Source: Gammaproteobacteria bacterium MFB021 (GTDB lineage: Bacteria > Pseudomonadota > Gammaproteobacteria > Pseudomonadales > Halomonadaceae). From it: DNA of 64,000 bases. The translations under genes were made by a program, and so were the position numbers. The stretch spans positions 45,228 through 109,227 of the forward strand of contig JNVT01000085.1 of NCBI GenBank assembly GCA_000737985.1, written 5' to 3'. Below are positions 8,889 to 21,608 of the stretch, in pieces. The notes below the pieces were generated by a model. That model was not told the DNA's origin and searched no databases. It saw only the letters and a list, made by a program, of their open reading frames with translations. Every line of letters starts with the position of its first letter. Position 1 is the stretch's first letter.

Positions 8889-8991
8889 GGTCGGCAAAGA
8901 AATATCAATTTTTCTATTGGCTCGCGGGTGGCTAGCGTAGAAAGCCGATGACAAAGCCGACAACAACGACGCACAACTCGGAGGGCAGACG

Positions 8992-10407
<1,416 letters not shown>

Positions 10408-10440
10408 GGCGCCGTGCCGACAGTCATGAGGAGAGAGACA

Positions 10441-12261
10441 ATGAACAACGCCAAGACGACGCCGGTCAAGATCAGTGATGTCGTGCTCCGCGACGGCCAC
10501 CAGTCGCTGATCGCCACGCGCATGCGCACCGAGGATATGCTGCCGATCTGCGCCAAGCTCGATGCCATCGGCTTTCACGCGCTGGAGGTGTGGGGCGGGG
10601 CGACCTTCGACGCCTGCGTACGCTTCCTCAAGGAGGACCCGTGGGAGCGCCTGACCGCACTGCGCGAGGCGCTGCCCGATACCCCGCTGCAGATGCTGCT
10701 GCGCGGCCAGAACCTGCTCGGTTACCGCCACTATGCCGATGACGTGGTCGAGCGCTTCGTTGCCCGCGCCGCCGACAACGGCGTCGACATCTTCCGGGTC
10801 TTCGATGCGCTCAACGACCTGCGCAATCTGGAGACCGCGATGAAGGCGGTCAAGGCGAGCGGCAAGCATGCCCAGGGCACGATCTGTTACACCGTCAGTC
10901 CGGTGCATACCCTGGAGAGTTATCTGGAGCAGGCCCAGCGCCTGGTCGACATGGGCGCCGACTCGATCGCGATCAAGGACATGGCTGGGCTGTTAACCCC
11001 TTACGCCACCAGCGAGCTGGTCGCCGGGCTGGTCGAGAAGGTGGACGTGCCGGTGCACCTGCACGCCCACGCCACGGCCGGGCTCGCCTCGCTGTGCCAG
11101 CTAAAGGCGGTGGAGGCGGGTTGCCGGCATATCGACACCTGCAACTCGGCCTTTGCCAATGGCACCAGCCACCCCTCCACCGAGGCGATGGTCGCCGCCT
11201 TCCAGGGCACGCCCTATGACACCGGCCTCGACCTGGTGGCGCTCAAGGAGATCGGCGACTACTTCCGCGAGGTGCGCAAGAAGTATGCGGCTTTCGAGAG
11301 CGAGTACACCCGCGAGGATGTCAGCGTGCAGATCTGGCAGGTGCCCGGCGGGATGATGTCCAACCTGGCCAACCAGATGAAGGAGCAGAACGCGCTCGGC
11401 CGTATCATGGACGTATTCGACGAGATTCCGCGGGTGCGCGCCGACCTCGGCTACCCGCCGCTGGTCACCCCGACCTCGCAGATCGTCGGTACCCAGGCGG
11501 CGATGAACGTGCTCACCGGCGAGCGCTACAAGTCGATCACCAATGAAGTGAAGCGCTATCTGCTGGGGGGCTATGGCCAGCCGCCGGCCGCGGTCGACGA
11601 AGAGGTGCGGCGCAAGGCGATCGGCAGCGAGCCGGTCGACGAGGGGCGGCCCGCCGACCAGCTGCAGCCGGAGATGGCGCGCCTGGAAAAAGAGATCGGC
11701 GAACTCGCCGAGCGCGAGGAGGATGTGCTCACCTTCGCCATGTTCCCGGACCTGGGGCGCGATTTCCTCAAGGGCCGGCGCGACGGCACCCTGGTGCCGG
11801 AGGCGATTCCAGCGCCCAGCAGCAGCGGTGGCGGCGAGCGCCCGGTCTCCGAGGGCGTGCCGACGGAGTTCGTCATCGACGTCCACGGCGAATCCTACGA
11901 GGTGCAGATCACCGGCGTGGGTAGTGGCAGCGGCAGCAAGCGCCGCGTCTACCTGACCCTGGACGGCATGCCCGAAGAGGTGGTGTTCGAGGCCAAGAAC
12001 GAGTTCGTGCAGGAGGGCAAGGGTGCCGGACGTGCCAAGGCCAGCGCGCCGGGGCATGTCACTACCTCGATGCCGGGCAACATCGTCGACGTGCTGGTGG
12101 CCGAGGGCGACAGCGTCGAGGCCGGCCAGGCGGTGCTGATCACCGAGGCGATGAAGATGGAGACCGAGGTGCAGTCGCGCATCAAGGGCACGGTCAAGGC
12201 GGTTCACGTCGCCAAGGGTGATCGTGTCACGCCGGGCGAGGTGCTGGTCGAGATCGAGTGA
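10441..12261 (+). CDS. pycB: Pyruvate carboxylase subunit B (carboxyltransferase plus biotin carrier)
   Basis: This 606-residue protein transfers CO2 from carboxybiotin to pyruvate. An HMG-CoA-lyase-like TIM barrel occupies about residues 5-270 (DVVLRDGHQSL, the metal-binding HLHAHATAG), then the conserved carboxylase domain, a short linker rich in Ser and Gly, and the biotinyl domain. The biotin acceptor is K572 in TEAMKMETEV. It is homologous to OadA of oxaloacetate decarboxylase, but no oadB or oadG membrane subunits are nearby, so pyruvate carboxylase is preferred. ATG 10441 follows GAGGAGAG. A strong terminator follows 48 nt after the stop. Confidence 0.9.
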   Translation: MNNAKTTPVKISDVVLRDGHQSLIATRMRTEDMLPICAKLDAIGFHALEVWGGATFDACVRFLKEDPWERLTALREALPDTPLQMLLRGQNLLGYRHYADDVVERFVARAADNGVDIFRVFDALNDLRNLETAMKAVKASGKHAQGTICYTVSPVHTLESYLEQAQRLVDMGADSIAIKDMAGLLTPYATSELVAGLVEKVDVPVHLHAHATAGLASLCQLKAVEAGCRHIDTCNSAFANGTSHPSTEAMVAAFQGTPYDTGLDLVALKEIGDYFREVRKKYAAFESEYTREDVSVQIWQVPGGMMSNLANQMKEQNALGRIMDVFDEIPRVRADLGYPPLVTPTSQIVGTQAAMNVLTGERYKSITNEVKRYLLGGYGQPPAAVDEEVRRKAIGSEPVDEGRPADQLQPEMARLEKEIGELAEREEDVLTFAMFPDLGRDFLKGRRDGTLVPEAIPAPSSSGGGERPVSEGVPTEFVIDVHGESYEVQITGVGSGSGSKRRVYLTLDGMPEEVVFEAKNEFVQEGKGAGRAKASAPGHVTTSMPGNIVDVLVAEGDSVEAGQAVLITEAMKMETEVQSRIKGTVKAVHVAKGDRVTPGEVLVEIE

Positions 12262-12308
12262 GTGGTGGCGGCGGTTTCTCCGCCGCCTTCCCGTCAAGCC
12301 CGAGACAA

Positions 12309-12349
12309 GACGGCGCGGCGTCGAAGGACGCCGCGCCGTCTGTTTTGTT
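12309..12349 (+). terminator. Intrinsic terminator of pycAB
   Basis: GACGGCGCGGCGTC (12309-12322), loop GAAG, GACGCCGCGCCGTC (12327-12340), then TGTTTTGTT. This is a perfect 14-bp stem with a tetraloop and a U-rich tail. Confidence 0.92.
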
Positions 12350-12594
12350 GCCCGCCGCTGGCGAGCTGCTTATCGCTGGGCAGCGTTTGGATCGCCTTTC
12401 ATAGGCCGCTGAAGGATGTGGGTTGCTCCGGCGGCAGGGCGTCGCGAGGGCGCTATGAACCCATCCTTGGGCGCTATCTTTGCCATCCCTGGCAAAGGAC
12501 CCTCGCTTTGCCCTGTCCCCGGCGCTCATCGTCCGAGGGAATGGACATGAGCGCTTATCTCTGGGTGGCGCCTGGCGCGCCGCCTAGCCGCGGC
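12350..12594. other. Intergenic region between pycB terminator and pykA
   Basis: No credible gene: the frames open here have no ribosome binding site and no recognisable product. The one structure I see is a perfect 8-bp stem with a TCCC loop at 12478-12497 (CTTTGCCA / TGGCAAAG) without a U-tract. A weaker GC-rich hairpin lies just beyond the pykA stop at about 12580-12600. Confidence 0.5.
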
Positions 12595-14058
12595 TCAGGC
12601 TTCTACCTGAATGATCTTCATGGTGTTGGTGCCACCGTGGGCGTTCATGTGGTCGCCGCGGGTCAGGATCACGTGGTCGCCCTTGGCCGCCAGACCGCGC
12701 CCGACCAGCTCGTCGATGGCACCGGCGTTGATCTCGGTCAGCGGGAAGCGCGAGCTATCGAACACCAGTGAGACCACGCCACGGTAGAGCGCCATGCGCC
12801 GCTGCACCGCCGCGGTCTCGGCCAGCGCCACGATCGGTAGCCCGGAGCGGATGCGCGAGGCGATCAGCGGGGTATAACCGGTGGCGGTGAGACAGGCGAT
12901 GGCGACCACGCCTGAGAGGTGGTTGGCGGCGTACATCGCCGACAGCGCCACGGTCTCGTCGATGCGCGAGAAGCCCTCGTGAATGCGGTGCTTGGACTCC
13001 TGAGCGCTGCGCTCGCGCTCGGCACCCAGGCACAGCCGATCCATGGCGCGGATGGTTTCGACCGGATAGTCGCCGGCGGCGGTCTCGGCCGAGAGCATCA
13101 CTGCGTCGGTGCCGTCGAGCACCGCGTTGGCGACGTCGAACACCTCGGCGCGGGTCGGCAGCGGCGAGTCGATCATCGACTCCATCATCTGGGTGGCGGT
13201 GATCACCACCTTGTTGAGCGAGCGGGCGCGGCCGATGATGCGCTTCTGCACGCCGATCAGCTGGGCGTCGCCGATCTCGACCCCGAGATCGCCGCGGGCG
13301 ACCATCACCGCCTCCGAGGCGCGGATGATGTCATCCAGCGTCTCCGGGTCGGCGACCGCCTCGGCGCGCTCGATCTTGGCCACCAGGCCGATCTCCTGGC
13401 CCGCCTCGCCGAGCAGCTCGCGGGCGTACTGCATGTCGGCCCCGCTACGCGGGAAGGAGACCGCCAGATAGTCGACGCCGATATCGATCGCGGTCTTCAG
13501 GTCCTCCTTGTCCTTCTCGGTCAGGGCCGCGGCGGAGAGGCCGCCGCCCTGCTTGTTGATGCCCTTGTTGTTGGTCAGCTTGCCACCCACCTTCACCCTG
13601 GTGACGATCTTGCTGCCGTCGAGGCGTTCGACTTCCAGCACCAGGCGGCCATCGTCGAGCAGCAGCACGTCGCCGGCGTCGACGTCATCGGCTAGCTCCT
13701 CGTAGTCGCAGCCCACGCACTCGCTGGTGCCTTCGTCACGCCCCAGCGAAACGTCGATCACGAACGGCTGGCCCTTTTCCAGCTTGACGCCACCTTCGGC
13801 CTTGAAGCGTGCGATACGGATCTTCGGCCCCTGCAGGTCGCCGAGGGCAGCAACCGCGCGGCCCTGGCGTTCGGCGGACTCGCGCACCGCCTTGAGGCGG
13901 CGGCGGTGGTCTTCCGGGTTGCCGTGGGAGAAGTTCAGGCGAACCACATCGACACCCGCTTCGATCAGGGCATCCAACACGCCTTCGCGGTCCGTGGCGG
14001 GACCTAGCGTAGCGACGATCTTGGTGCGACGAATCGGGCCGTGAAAGGCGTGCTGCAT
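12595..14058 (-). CDS. pykA: Pyruvate kinase (PykA type)
   Basis: Pyruvate kinase makes ATP and pyruvate from phosphoenolpyruvate. The 487-residue protein matches the E. coli PykA branch: [64 protein letters not shown], and the active-site [13 protein letters not shown] with [12 protein letters not shown] chose ATG 14058 with AGGAGAT 6 nt upstream; the frame extends ten codons further without a site. It stands alone, tail to tail with pycB, so the two genes controlling the PEP-pyruvate-oxaloacetate node are side by side. Confidence 0.95.
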   Translation of the reverse strand: MQHAFHGPIRRTKIVATLGPATDREGVLDALIEAGVDVVRLNFSHGNPEDHRRRLKAVRESAERQGRAVAALGDLQGPKIRIARFKAEGGVKLEKGQPFVIDVSLGRDEGTSECVGCDYEELADDVDAGDVLLLDDGRLVLEVERLDGSKIVTRVKVGGKLTNNKGINKQGGGLSAAALTEKDKEDLKTAIDIGVDYLAVSFPRSGADMQYARELLGEAGQEIGLVAKIERAEAVADPETLDDIIRASEAVMVARGDLGVEIGDAQLIGVQKRIIGRARSLNKVVITATQMMESMIDSPLPTRAEVFDVANAVLDGTDAVMLSAETAAGDYPVETIRAMDRLCLGAERERSAQESKHRIHEGFSRIDETVALSAMYAANHLSGVVAIACLTATGYTPLIASRIRSGLPIVALAETAAVQRRMALYRGVVSLVFDSSRFPLTEINAGAIDELVGRGLAAKGDHVILTRGDHMNAHGGTNTMKIIQVEA

Positions 14059-14592
14059 GGAAAATCTCCTGGCGACTGGATGGTGCATCCCGCGTCGACG
14101 CGTGTCTGGCGGCGGGTGCGATGACAGGTGGTTATTTTACAACATCGGCTGCGCCTTGTCCGAGGCGATGGCCTCGGCTGCCTCCGATGGCGCGCCGTAC
14201 TCGACCCGAGTGTAACGCGCCAGCGCGTCGAGCGACACGCAAGGCGCGTGGCGCCACTCGATACTCGGGCATCCGTTCGCGGCGGCAAATCCTGGCGTGT
14301 GGACAGATTCCGGCTAGGGTATTCACAGATGCCGCCAGCGTGCCGCGTACTCGAAGAGGCCTGGACGCGCGGTGACACATGGCTGGACCGGTGCTTGGAA
14401 TTCGGCACCGGCAGCCCAATAACGCGGTTCCCGGCGACGGCCTGCGCCGCGTCGTGAAAGTCAAGCTACGGCTGGCGCCGTGTGGAGCGCTAGGGTAGGG
14501 TAGGCGGATTTTCCGGCCGCCTCCCCCTGACTCGCGCCATCTCGAGCACGCGTCGAGCGGAGCCGCCGCTATATAGAAGAAGCAGGAGCGCT
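14059..14592. other. Divergent intergenic region pykA / topA
   Basis: About 530 bp without a credible gene. On the minus strand TAAAAT near 14137-14142 could be a pykA -10 element, with only a poor -35. The topA ribosome binding site AGGAG lies at 14584-14588. I see no repeat or strong hairpin otherwise. Confidence 0.4.
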
Positions 14593-17214
14593 ATGGGCAA
14601 GTCACTGGTTATCGTCGAGTCTCCGGCCAAAGCCAAGACCATCAACAAGTATCTCGGCAACGACTTCGTCGTGAAGTCGAGCGTCGGGCATATTCGTGAT
14701 CTGCCGACCAGTGGCTCGTCCAAGCAGGCCAGCGATCCCAAGGAGCGTGCGCGGCAGGCCGCGGCGACGCGCAAGATGTCGCCGGAGGAGAAGGCCGAGT
14801 ACAAGAAGCACAAGCAGTGGGATCAGCTGGTGCGGCGCATGGGTATCGACCCCGAGCACGGCTGGCGCGCCAACTATGAGGTGCTGCCGGGCAAGGAGAA
14901 GGTGGTCGAGGAGCTCAAGAAGCTGGCCGACAAGAGCGACACCATCTATCTCGCGACCGATTTGGACCGCGAGGGGGAGGCGATCGCCTGGCACCTGAAG
15001 GAGACCATCGGCGGCGACGACAAGCGCTACAAGCGGGTGGTGTTCAACGAGATCACCAAGAACGCCATCCAGGAGGCGTTCAAGCAGCCCGGCAGCCTCA
15101 ACGTGGCCCGGGTCGAAGCGCAGCAGACGCGTCGCTTCCTCGATCGCGTGGTCGGCTTCATGGTCTCGCCGCTGCTCTGGAGCAAGGTCGCCCGGGGGCT
15201 CTCCGCCGGTCGCGTGCAGTCGGTGGCGGTGCGTCTGATCGTCGACCGCGAGCGCGAGATCCGCGCCTTCGTGCCGGAGGAGTTCTGGGACGTTCATCTC
15301 GATACCGCCACCGCCGACGGCGAGGCGGTGCGCTTCGAGGTGGTGCGCGAGAAGGGCGAGACCTTCCGCCCAACTTCCGAGCGCGAGACGCTGGAGCGCA
15401 TCGCCCCGCTGCGGCGCGACGCCTTCACGGTCACCGAGCGCGAGACCCGGCCGACCCGCTCCAAGCCCAACGCGCCCTTCATCACCTCGACCCTGCAGCA
15501 GGCCGCCAGCGGGCGCCTGGGGTTCTCGGTGAAGAAGACCATGACCCTGGCGCAGCGCCTCTATGAGGCGGGCTACATCACCTATATGCGTACCGATTCC
15601 ACCAACCTGTCCCAGGATGCGGTGGCGAGTGCGCGTGACTATATCCACAGCGAGTACGGCGAGCGCTACCTGCCCGAAGAGGCCATTCGCTATTCGAGCA
15701 AGCAGAACGCCCAGGAAGCGCACGAGGCGATCCGCCCCTCCAACGTCAAGCAGCGCGCCGATGACCTGCCGGTGGAGCGTGACGCACAGCGTCTCTACGA
15801 GCTGATCTGGCGCCAGTTCGTGGCCTGCCAGATGGTGCCGGCGGAGTATCTGGCCACCACCCTGACCATCGAGAGCGATGGCTTCGAGCTCAAGGCGCGG
15901 GGCCGTGTGCTCAAGTTCGACGGTTACACCCGGGTGATGAAGCCGATGGCGAAGAAGGACGACGCCACCCAGCTGCCCGATATCGACAAGGGCGATCGCC
16001 TCGAGGTGGTCCAGCTCGATCCGCAGCAGCACTTCACCAAGCCGCCGGCGCGCTATACCGAGGCGAGTCTGGTCAAGGAGCTGGAGAAGCGCGGTATCGG
16101 CCGCCCCTCGACCTACGCCGCGATCATCTCGACCATTCAGGATCGCGGCTACGTCAAGCTTGACAGCCGCCGCTTCTACGCCGAGAAGCTGGGTGAGATC
16201 GTCACCGATCGCCTGGTCGAGTCGTTCAACGACCTGCTCGACTACGGCTTCACCGCACGCATGGAAGACCGTCTCGACGAGGTCGCCGAGGGGCACGAGA
16301 ACTGGCAGCAACTGCTCGACGCCTTCTACGCCGACTTCAAGCGCAAGCTCGATCACGCCGAGGGCGAGGACGGCATGCGCCCCAACGAGCCGATCGCCAC
16401 CGATATCGCCTGCCCGACCTGCGGCCGTCCGATGCAGATCCGGATCGCCTCCACCGGGGTATTCCTCGGCTGTTCGGGCTACAACCTGCCGCCCAAGGAG
16501 CGCTGCAAGACCACCATCGACCTGATCCCCGGCGAGGAGGCGGTGCCGGAGGATGCCGACGAGTCGGCGGAGACCGATGCACTGCGCGCCAAGCGGCGTA
16601 ACCCCAACACCGGCACGGCGATGGACAGCTATCTCATCGACGAGGGGCGCAAGCTCTATATCAGCAACGACGATGACGGCTACTACGAGATCGAGCAGGG
16701 GCGCTTTCGCATCAAGGGCTACGACGGCCCGGTGATCGAATGCGACAAGTGCGGCTCGGAGATGCAGCTCAAGAGCGGCCGCTTCGGCAAGTATTTCGCC
16801 TGCACCAACGAGGCCTGTGGCAACACCCGCAAGCTGCTCAAGAGTGGCGAGGTGGCGCCGCCCAAGATGGACCCGATCCCGATGCCCGAGCTCGCCTGCC
16901 AGAAGGTCGACGACCACTACGTGCTGCGTGACGGCGCCAGCGGGCTGTTCCTGGCCGCGAGCCAGTTCCCCAAGAATCGCGAGACCCGCGCGCCGCTGGT
17001 CAAGGAACTCAAGGCGCACGCCGAGGCGCTACCCGAGAAGTACCACTTCCTGCTCGAAGCGCCGAGCGAAGACCCGGACGGGCGTCCGGCGCAGATCCGC
17101 TTCTCGCGCAAGACCAAGAGCCAGTACGTGATGACCGACGAGGATGGCAAGGCGACCGGCTGGCGCGCGATCTTCGAGGACGGCCGCTGGCAGGTGGAGG
17201 ACAAGCGCAAGTGA
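14593..17214 (+). CDS. topA: DNA topoisomerase I
   Basis: Type IA topoisomerase that relaxes negative supercoils. The 873-residue protein has the Toprim domain at the N-terminus ([20 protein letters not shown], the acidic [13 protein letters not shown]), the catalytic tyrosine Y331 in [14 protein letters not shown], and the type IA core. C-terminal zinc-ribbon modules have cysteine pairs ([24 protein letters not shown]). The length is close to that of E. coli (865). ATG 14593 follows AGGAG. Its stop overlaps the next gene by 4 nt. Confidence 0.97.
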   Translation: MGKSLVIVESPAKAKTINKYLGNDFVVKSSVGHIRDLPTSGSSKQASDPKERARQAAATRKMSPEEKAEYKKHKQWDQLVRRMGIDPEHGWRANYEVLPGKEKVVEELKKLADKSDTIYLATDLDREGEAIAWHLKETIGGDDKRYKRVVFNEITKNAIQEAFKQPGSLNVARVEAQQTRRFLDRVVGFMVSPLLWSKVARGLSAGRVQSVAVRLIVDREREIRAFVPEEFWDVHLDTATADGEAVRFEVVREKGETFRPTSERETLERIAPLRRDAFTVTERETRPTRSKPNAPFITSTLQQAASGRLGFSVKKTMTLAQRLYEAGYITYMRTDSTNLSQDAVASARDYIHSEYGERYLPEEAIRYSSKQNAQEAHEAIRPSNVKQRADDLPVERDAQRLYELIWRQFVACQMVPAEYLATTLTIESDGFELKARGRVLKFDGYTRVMKPMAKKDDATQLPDIDKGDRLEVVQLDPQQHFTKPPARYTEASLVKELEKRGIGRPSTYAAIISTIQDRGYVKLDSRRFYAEKLGEIVTDRLVESFNDLLDYGFTARMEDRLDEVAEGHENWQQLLDAFYADFKRKLDHAEGEDGMRPNEPIATDIACPTCGRPMQIRIASTGVFLGCSGYNLPPKERCKTTIDLIPGEEAVPEDADESAETDALRAKRRNPNTGTAMDSYLIDEGRKLYISNDDDGYYEIEQGRFRIKGYDGPVIECDKCGSEMQLKSGRFGKYFACTNEACGNTRKLLKSGEVAPPKMDPIPMPELACQKVDDHYVLRDGASGLFLAASQFPKNRETRAPLVKELKAHAEALPEKYHFLLEAPSEDPDGRPAQIRFSRKTKSQYVMTDEDGKATGWRAIFEDGRWQVEDKRK

Positions 17215-17705
17215 GTGCCGTCGCCCGCACCAATCAGCTGCTCTATCAGGCCGAGCTGCTGCTGGCGCTGCCGGCGGGTGACGACGAGCACGCGACGGCG
17301 CGACGTATGGCGCTGGAAGAGGCCGCGCTGGGTCAGCTCGGGCTGGCCTTCGAGGCGCTGCTGCGCGAGGTGACCACCCATGCCCCCGGCGGCGCGCCGG
17401 ATTGGCGCACATGGCTCGACGCTGCGGGCCAGCGGGAGGCCAACGGTGACGTGCCGGCGCGTGCCGAGATCGCCGAGCTGGTGTGGCTCGAAGCGCTGGC
17501 GGTTCGGCCGGAGAGCTGGTTGGCACTGCTGCTGGCACGTCTCGCCGCCCTGCAGAGTGACGACGGCGCAGCGCGACGTGGCGACGGTGTGCCGGGGCTG
17601 ATCACGAGTGCCGGCGCCACACCGCTGGGTGACGAGCTGCGCTGGTGCCTGGGCGAGTTCAAGACGCTGCTGCCGAGCCTGCGTCAGGGCAGTCAGGAGT
17701 GGTGA
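17211..17705 (+). CDS. Conserved hypothetical protein coupled to topA (DUF6586-like)
   Basis: A 164-residue, mostly alpha-helical protein starting at GTG 17211, overlapping the topA stop by 4 nt. It begins [17 protein letters not shown], has no membrane segment or signal peptide, and ends [18 protein letters not shown]. In Pseudomonas a protein of similar size and start sits directly after topA; I believe it is the DUF6586 family, but that name is from memory. The function is unknown. Translational coupling to topA suggests a shared operon, closed by the terminator at 17745. Confidence 0.8.
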   Translation: MSAVARTNQLLYQAELLLALPAGDDEHATARRMALEEAALGQLGLAFEALLREVTTHAPGGAPDWRTWLDAAGQREANGDVPARAEIAELVWLEALAVRPESWLALLLARLAALQSDDGAARRGDGVPGLITSAGATPLGDELRWCLGEFKTLLPSLRQGSQEW

Positions 17706-17744
17706 CGACCCTGGGTCGACATGATAGCCTTATCCACCGATCGA

Positions 17745-17776
17745 CGACCGGGGCCCGTGCCCTGGTCGTTTTTTAT
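17745..17776 (+). terminator. Intrinsic terminator after the topA operon
   Basis: CGACCGGGGC (17745-17754), loop CCGT, GCCCTGGTCG (17759-17768) with one G-U pair, then TTTTTTATT. A strong canonical terminator 39 nt after the preceding stop. Confidence 0.92.
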
Positions 17777-17903
17777 TGAGCGCCGTCCCGGCTGCGTCGC
17801 AGTCCTCGGACGAGCGCCTTTTATACATACCTGGCCCGTGACCTTGCCGAGTGGCGTGGGGTTGCGGGCGAGTAGTCGTTGTCGCCGTGACAGGAGAGAG
17901 ACC

Positions 17904-18143
17904 GTGTCTGATACCGCCATTCTGGAAATCGTCGAACTCGCCGACGGCGAGGTGGTGCTGCGACCGGCGGAGGCGAGCGGCGAACCGCTGGTGAGCATTC
18001 GATTCTCCGAGGAGGCGCTGGAGCTGCTGCGCCGTAGCCGCTTCGATGTGGCGCGGGAGATGCTCGATCACGCCATCACTCGCACGCATCTGTGGGATGG
18101 TGAAGAGGAGGAGGCGCCGCAGGCGCCGGCGACGGTTCACTGA
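17904..18143 (+). CDS. Small conserved hypothetical protein (79 aa)
   Basis: A 79-residue acidic protein starting at GTG 17904 with an excellent AGGAGAG 7 nt upstream. The upstream open frame from 17721 runs across the topA terminator and is not the start. The sequence begins SDTAILEIVELADGEVVLRP and ends in a Glu-rich tail (WDGEEEEAPQAPATVH). It looks like a compact beta-alpha fold with no membrane segment. I recognise no function. In Pseudomonas a gene of this size also lies between topA and sulA/lexA, but orthology is not verified. Two strong hairpins follow the stop. Confidence 0.72.
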   Translation: MSDTAILEIVELADGEVVLRPAEASGEPLVSIRFSEEALELLRRSRFDVAREMLDHAITRTHLWDGEEEEAPQAPATVH

Positions 18144-18150
18144 ATACCGG

Positions 18151-18198
18151 CCGCCGCACCGCGGCGGCTCCCCGGCGCCATGTCCGAGCATGGCGCCT
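18151..18198. terminator. Twin GC-rich hairpins
   Basis: Hairpin 1: GCCGCCGC (18151-18158), loop ACC, GCGGCGGC (18162-18169). Hairpin 2: GGCGCCATG (18175-18183), loop TCCGAG, CATGGCGCC (18190-18198). Both stems are perfect. Neither has a U-tract. They lie between a plus-strand gene and a minus-strand gene, so they may serve 3' ends of both. Confidence 0.45.
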
Positions 18199-18335
18199 CC
18201 GCCGTCAGGCGTATCTTCTTTCTGCCTTCCGACGTCTTTCACCTCTCGTCGAGTGTCTATCTCTCGCCTTCTTCGTGTGCCAGCGCTCCGGAGGCTGTCG
18301 CCCACGGTCGCACTCCCGCTGACGACAGCGTCTGA

Positions 18336-18506
18336 CTACAGCAGGCCCAGACCGGCGGTCAGGCCGGCGCAGACGGCGACACCCGCCAGGACCAGGGTCG
18401 CGACCAGCAGGCCGCGCCTGCGGGTGGCGCTGAAGACGAAGAAGGTGGCAAAAGCGATGGTCATCGCCAGCGTCGAGATGATCCAGGCGATATCGGCCGT
18501 CGACAT
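18336..18506 (-). CDS. Small two-helix membrane protein (56 aa)
   Basis: A 56-residue protein (begins MSTADIAWIISTLAMTIAFA, ends AGLTAGLGLL) with two predicted transmembrane helices, about residues 7-26 and 33-54, separated by a short Arg-rich turn (SATRRR). The ATG at 18506 is preceded by TAGGAGT 5-6 nt away on the minus strand, the strongest evidence that it is real. The frame upstream is the shadow of the next gene. It lies 146 nt downstream of the FMN glutamate-synthase-like gene on the same strand and could share its transcript. Function unknown. Confidence 0.7.
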   Translation of the reverse strand: MSTADIAWIISTLAMTIAFATFFVFSATRRRGLLVATLVLAGVAVCAGLTAGLGLL

Positions 18507-18652
18507 GAAGACTCCTAGGGGAATGCGTGCGTGGATGCGTGTCAGGCGTGGGCGCGCAGTATAGCGCGTGGCGCGCCCCGATGATGCGCCGCCGTGGCCG
18601 GGCGCCCGCGACCGGTGGTCGCGGGCCAGTGGCTGGCGCGGCTCGTCGCTTC

Positions 18653-20308
18653 TCAGCGCAGTTTGGTGGTGCGCAGCTCGGCTACCGCCGGTGGCGGTGC
18701 GAAGGAGTCCGCGCGAGCCAGATGCCAGTACTGCTTGAACACCGTGTGCTCGCTTTCTCCGTCGAGCAGTTGCCCGGGCGCGAGGAAGCTGAACAGGCGG
18801 TCGTAGGACTGGATCTCGTCGCTGGAGACCCGGCGGATGATGTGCTCCGGCCCCAGCTCGCTGGGGTGTTCCAGGCCCGCCGCGGCGAGCATCTCGGCCA
18901 GCGCGGCAAGGGTGTTGCGATGGAAGTGATAGACCCGCTCGCGCTTGTCGGCCACGTCCAGATGATGGCCGCGCCGCGGATCCTGGGTCGCCACACCGCT
19001 GGGGCACTTGTCCGAGTGGCAGTTGAGCGCCTGGATGCAGCCCAGCGAGAACATGAAGCCGCGCGCCGAGTTGCACCAGTCCGCGCCGAGTGCCAGGGTG
19101 CGGGCGATATTGAAGGCCGAGGTGATCTTGCCGGCGGCGCCGATGCGAATCTCCTCGCGCAGGCCGACCCCGACCAGGGTGTTGTGGACCAGCATCAGCG
19201 CTTCGGTCATGGGGACGCCAAGGCGGTTGATGAACTCCAGCGGCGCGGCGCCGGTGCCTCCCTCGCCACCATCGACGACGATGAAGTCGGGGCGCTGGCC
19301 GCTTTCGAGCATCGCCTTGACGATCGCGAACCACTCCCAGGGATGGCCGATGGCGAGCTTGAAGCCCACCGGCTTGCCGCCGGAGAGCTCGCGCAGCTGG
19401 CCAATGAACGTCATCAGCTCCAGCGGGGTCGAGAAGGCGCTGTGGGCCGCCGGCGAGACCACGTCCTGGCCCATCGGCACTTCGCGCGCCTCGGCGATCT
19501 CCGCGGTCACCTTGGCCGCCGGCAGGATGCCACCGTGGCCGGGTTTGGCTCCCTGGGAGAGCTTGATCTCGATCATCTTGACCTGCGGCTCGCGGGCGTT
19601 GGCGGCGAAGCGTTCGGGGTTGAAGCTGCCATCCGCGTGGCGACAGCCGAAGTAGCCCGAGCCGATCTCCCACACCAGGTCGCCGCCGTGGATCCGATGG
19701 TAGCGCGATATCGAGCCTTCCCCGGTGTCGTGGTAGAAGCCCCCCTTGCGCGCGCCGGCGTTGAGCGCTTCGATGGCATTGGCCGAGAGCGAGCCGAAGC
19801 TCATCGCCGAGATGTTGAACACGCTGGCGGCGTAGGGCTGGCGGCACAGGCTGCCGCCGATGTTGACGCGAAAGTCGTGGTCGCTGATATGAGTGGGGCG
19901 CAGCGAGTGGTTGACCCACTCGTGCCCCGGGCTATACATGTCGAGCAGCGAGCCGAACGGTTTCTTGTCGCCTGCGTTCTTGGCGCGCTGGTAGATCACC
20001 GCCCGCTGCTCGCGGGAGAAAGGGCGCTCGTCGAGGTCGGACTGGATGAAGTACTGACGGATCTCCGGGCCGATCGACTCCAGGATGTAGCGGAAGTGCG
20101 CCAGGATGGGATAGTTGCGGCTGATCGTGCGCCGCCGCTGACGCACGTCGTAGACCCCCAGCAGCGCTAGCGCGCCGAAAATCGCCACGCCCCACAGCCA
20201 CTGTGGCGAGAACGCCAGGCCGAGCAGTGATACGCCCAGCAGCGCGAGCGTGGTGACGAAGGCTGCGTTGCGTAGGGGGATGCGGGAGAGACCCTTGGCG
20301 TAGATCAT
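18653..20308 (-). CDS. FMN-binding glutamate-synthase-family membrane protein
   Basis: A 551-residue protein built of an N-terminal membrane anchor (two hydrophobic segments, about residues 12-50) and a GltB-like FMN/Fe-S TIM-barrel domain. Signature regions are SFGSLSANAIEALNAGARKG, the loop VVDGGEGGTGAAPLEF, and the cysteine stretch CIQALNCHSDKCPSGVATQDP. It lacks the glutamine amidotransferase and GXGXG domains of true glutamate synthase, so ammonia channelling from glutamine is not expected. The reaction of this family is not established. ATG 20308 has AGGAG 11 nt upstream. Confidence 0.88.
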   Translation of the reverse strand: MIYAKGLSRIPLRNAAFVTTLALLGVSLLGLAFSPQWLWGVAIFGALALLGVYDVRQRRRTISRNYPILAHFRYILESIGPEIRQYFIQSDLDERPFSREQRAVIYQRAKNAGDKKPFGSLLDMYSPGHEWVNHSLRPTHISDHDFRVNIGGSLCRQPYAASVFNISAMSFGSLSANAIEALNAGARKGGFYHDTGEGSISRYHRIHGGDLVWEIGSGYFGCRHADGSFNPERFAANAREPQVKMIEIKLSQGAKPGHGGILPAAKVTAEIAEAREVPMGQDVVSPAAHSAFSTPLELMTFIGQLRELSGGKPVGFKLAIGHPWEWFAIVKAMLESGQRPDFIVVDGGEGGTGAAPLEFINRLGVPMTEALMLVHNTLVGVGLREEIRIGAAGKITSAFNIARTLALGADWCNSARGFMFSLGCIQALNCHSDKCPSGVATQDPRRGHHLDVADKRERVYHFHRNTLAALAEMLAAAGLEHPSELGPEHIIRRVSSDEIQSYDRLFSFLAPGQLLDGESEHTVFKQYWHLARADSFAPPPAVAELRTTKLR

Positions 20309-20423
20309 GCGAACATCGGCTCCTGGCTCATGGCGGTCGCGATGGCGTCCGCGAAGGGGGCAAGGATAGCGAAAGCGTGCCCCTGCGGCTAACCACACCA
20401 CCACTGCGCTAGAAGGATTCCAC

Positions 20424-21548
<1,125 letters not shown>

Positions 21549-21559
21549 CACGGACTGAC

Positions 21560-21585
21560 CGAGCTCCCCGCTAGTGGGGAGTTCG
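21560..21585. terminator. Hairpin between convergent phosphoesterase and mfd genes
   Basis: CGAGCTCCCC (21560-21569) can pair with GGGGAGTTCG (21576-21585), a 10-bp stem with one G-U pair and a six-base loop. No U-tract is seen on either strand. Confidence 0.4.
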
Positions 21586-21608
21586 GCGCCAATCCGATCT
21601 CAGCGATT

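Noticed and set aside
10441..12261. PycB considered as oxaloacetate decarboxylase alpha subunit (OadA)
   Set aside because: No oadG or oadB neighbours, and the gene follows a biotin carboxylase with a divergent LysR gene, as in two-subunit pyruvate carboxylase.
12478..12497. Perfect 8-bp hairpin with TCCC loop before pykA
   Set aside because: No U-tract, no repeated copy seen in the window and no gene to attach it to; could be chance in GC-rich DNA.
12262..12771. Open frame of 169 codons after pycB
   Set aside because: It crosses the pycB terminator and runs antisense into pykA; no ribosome binding site and no recognisable product.
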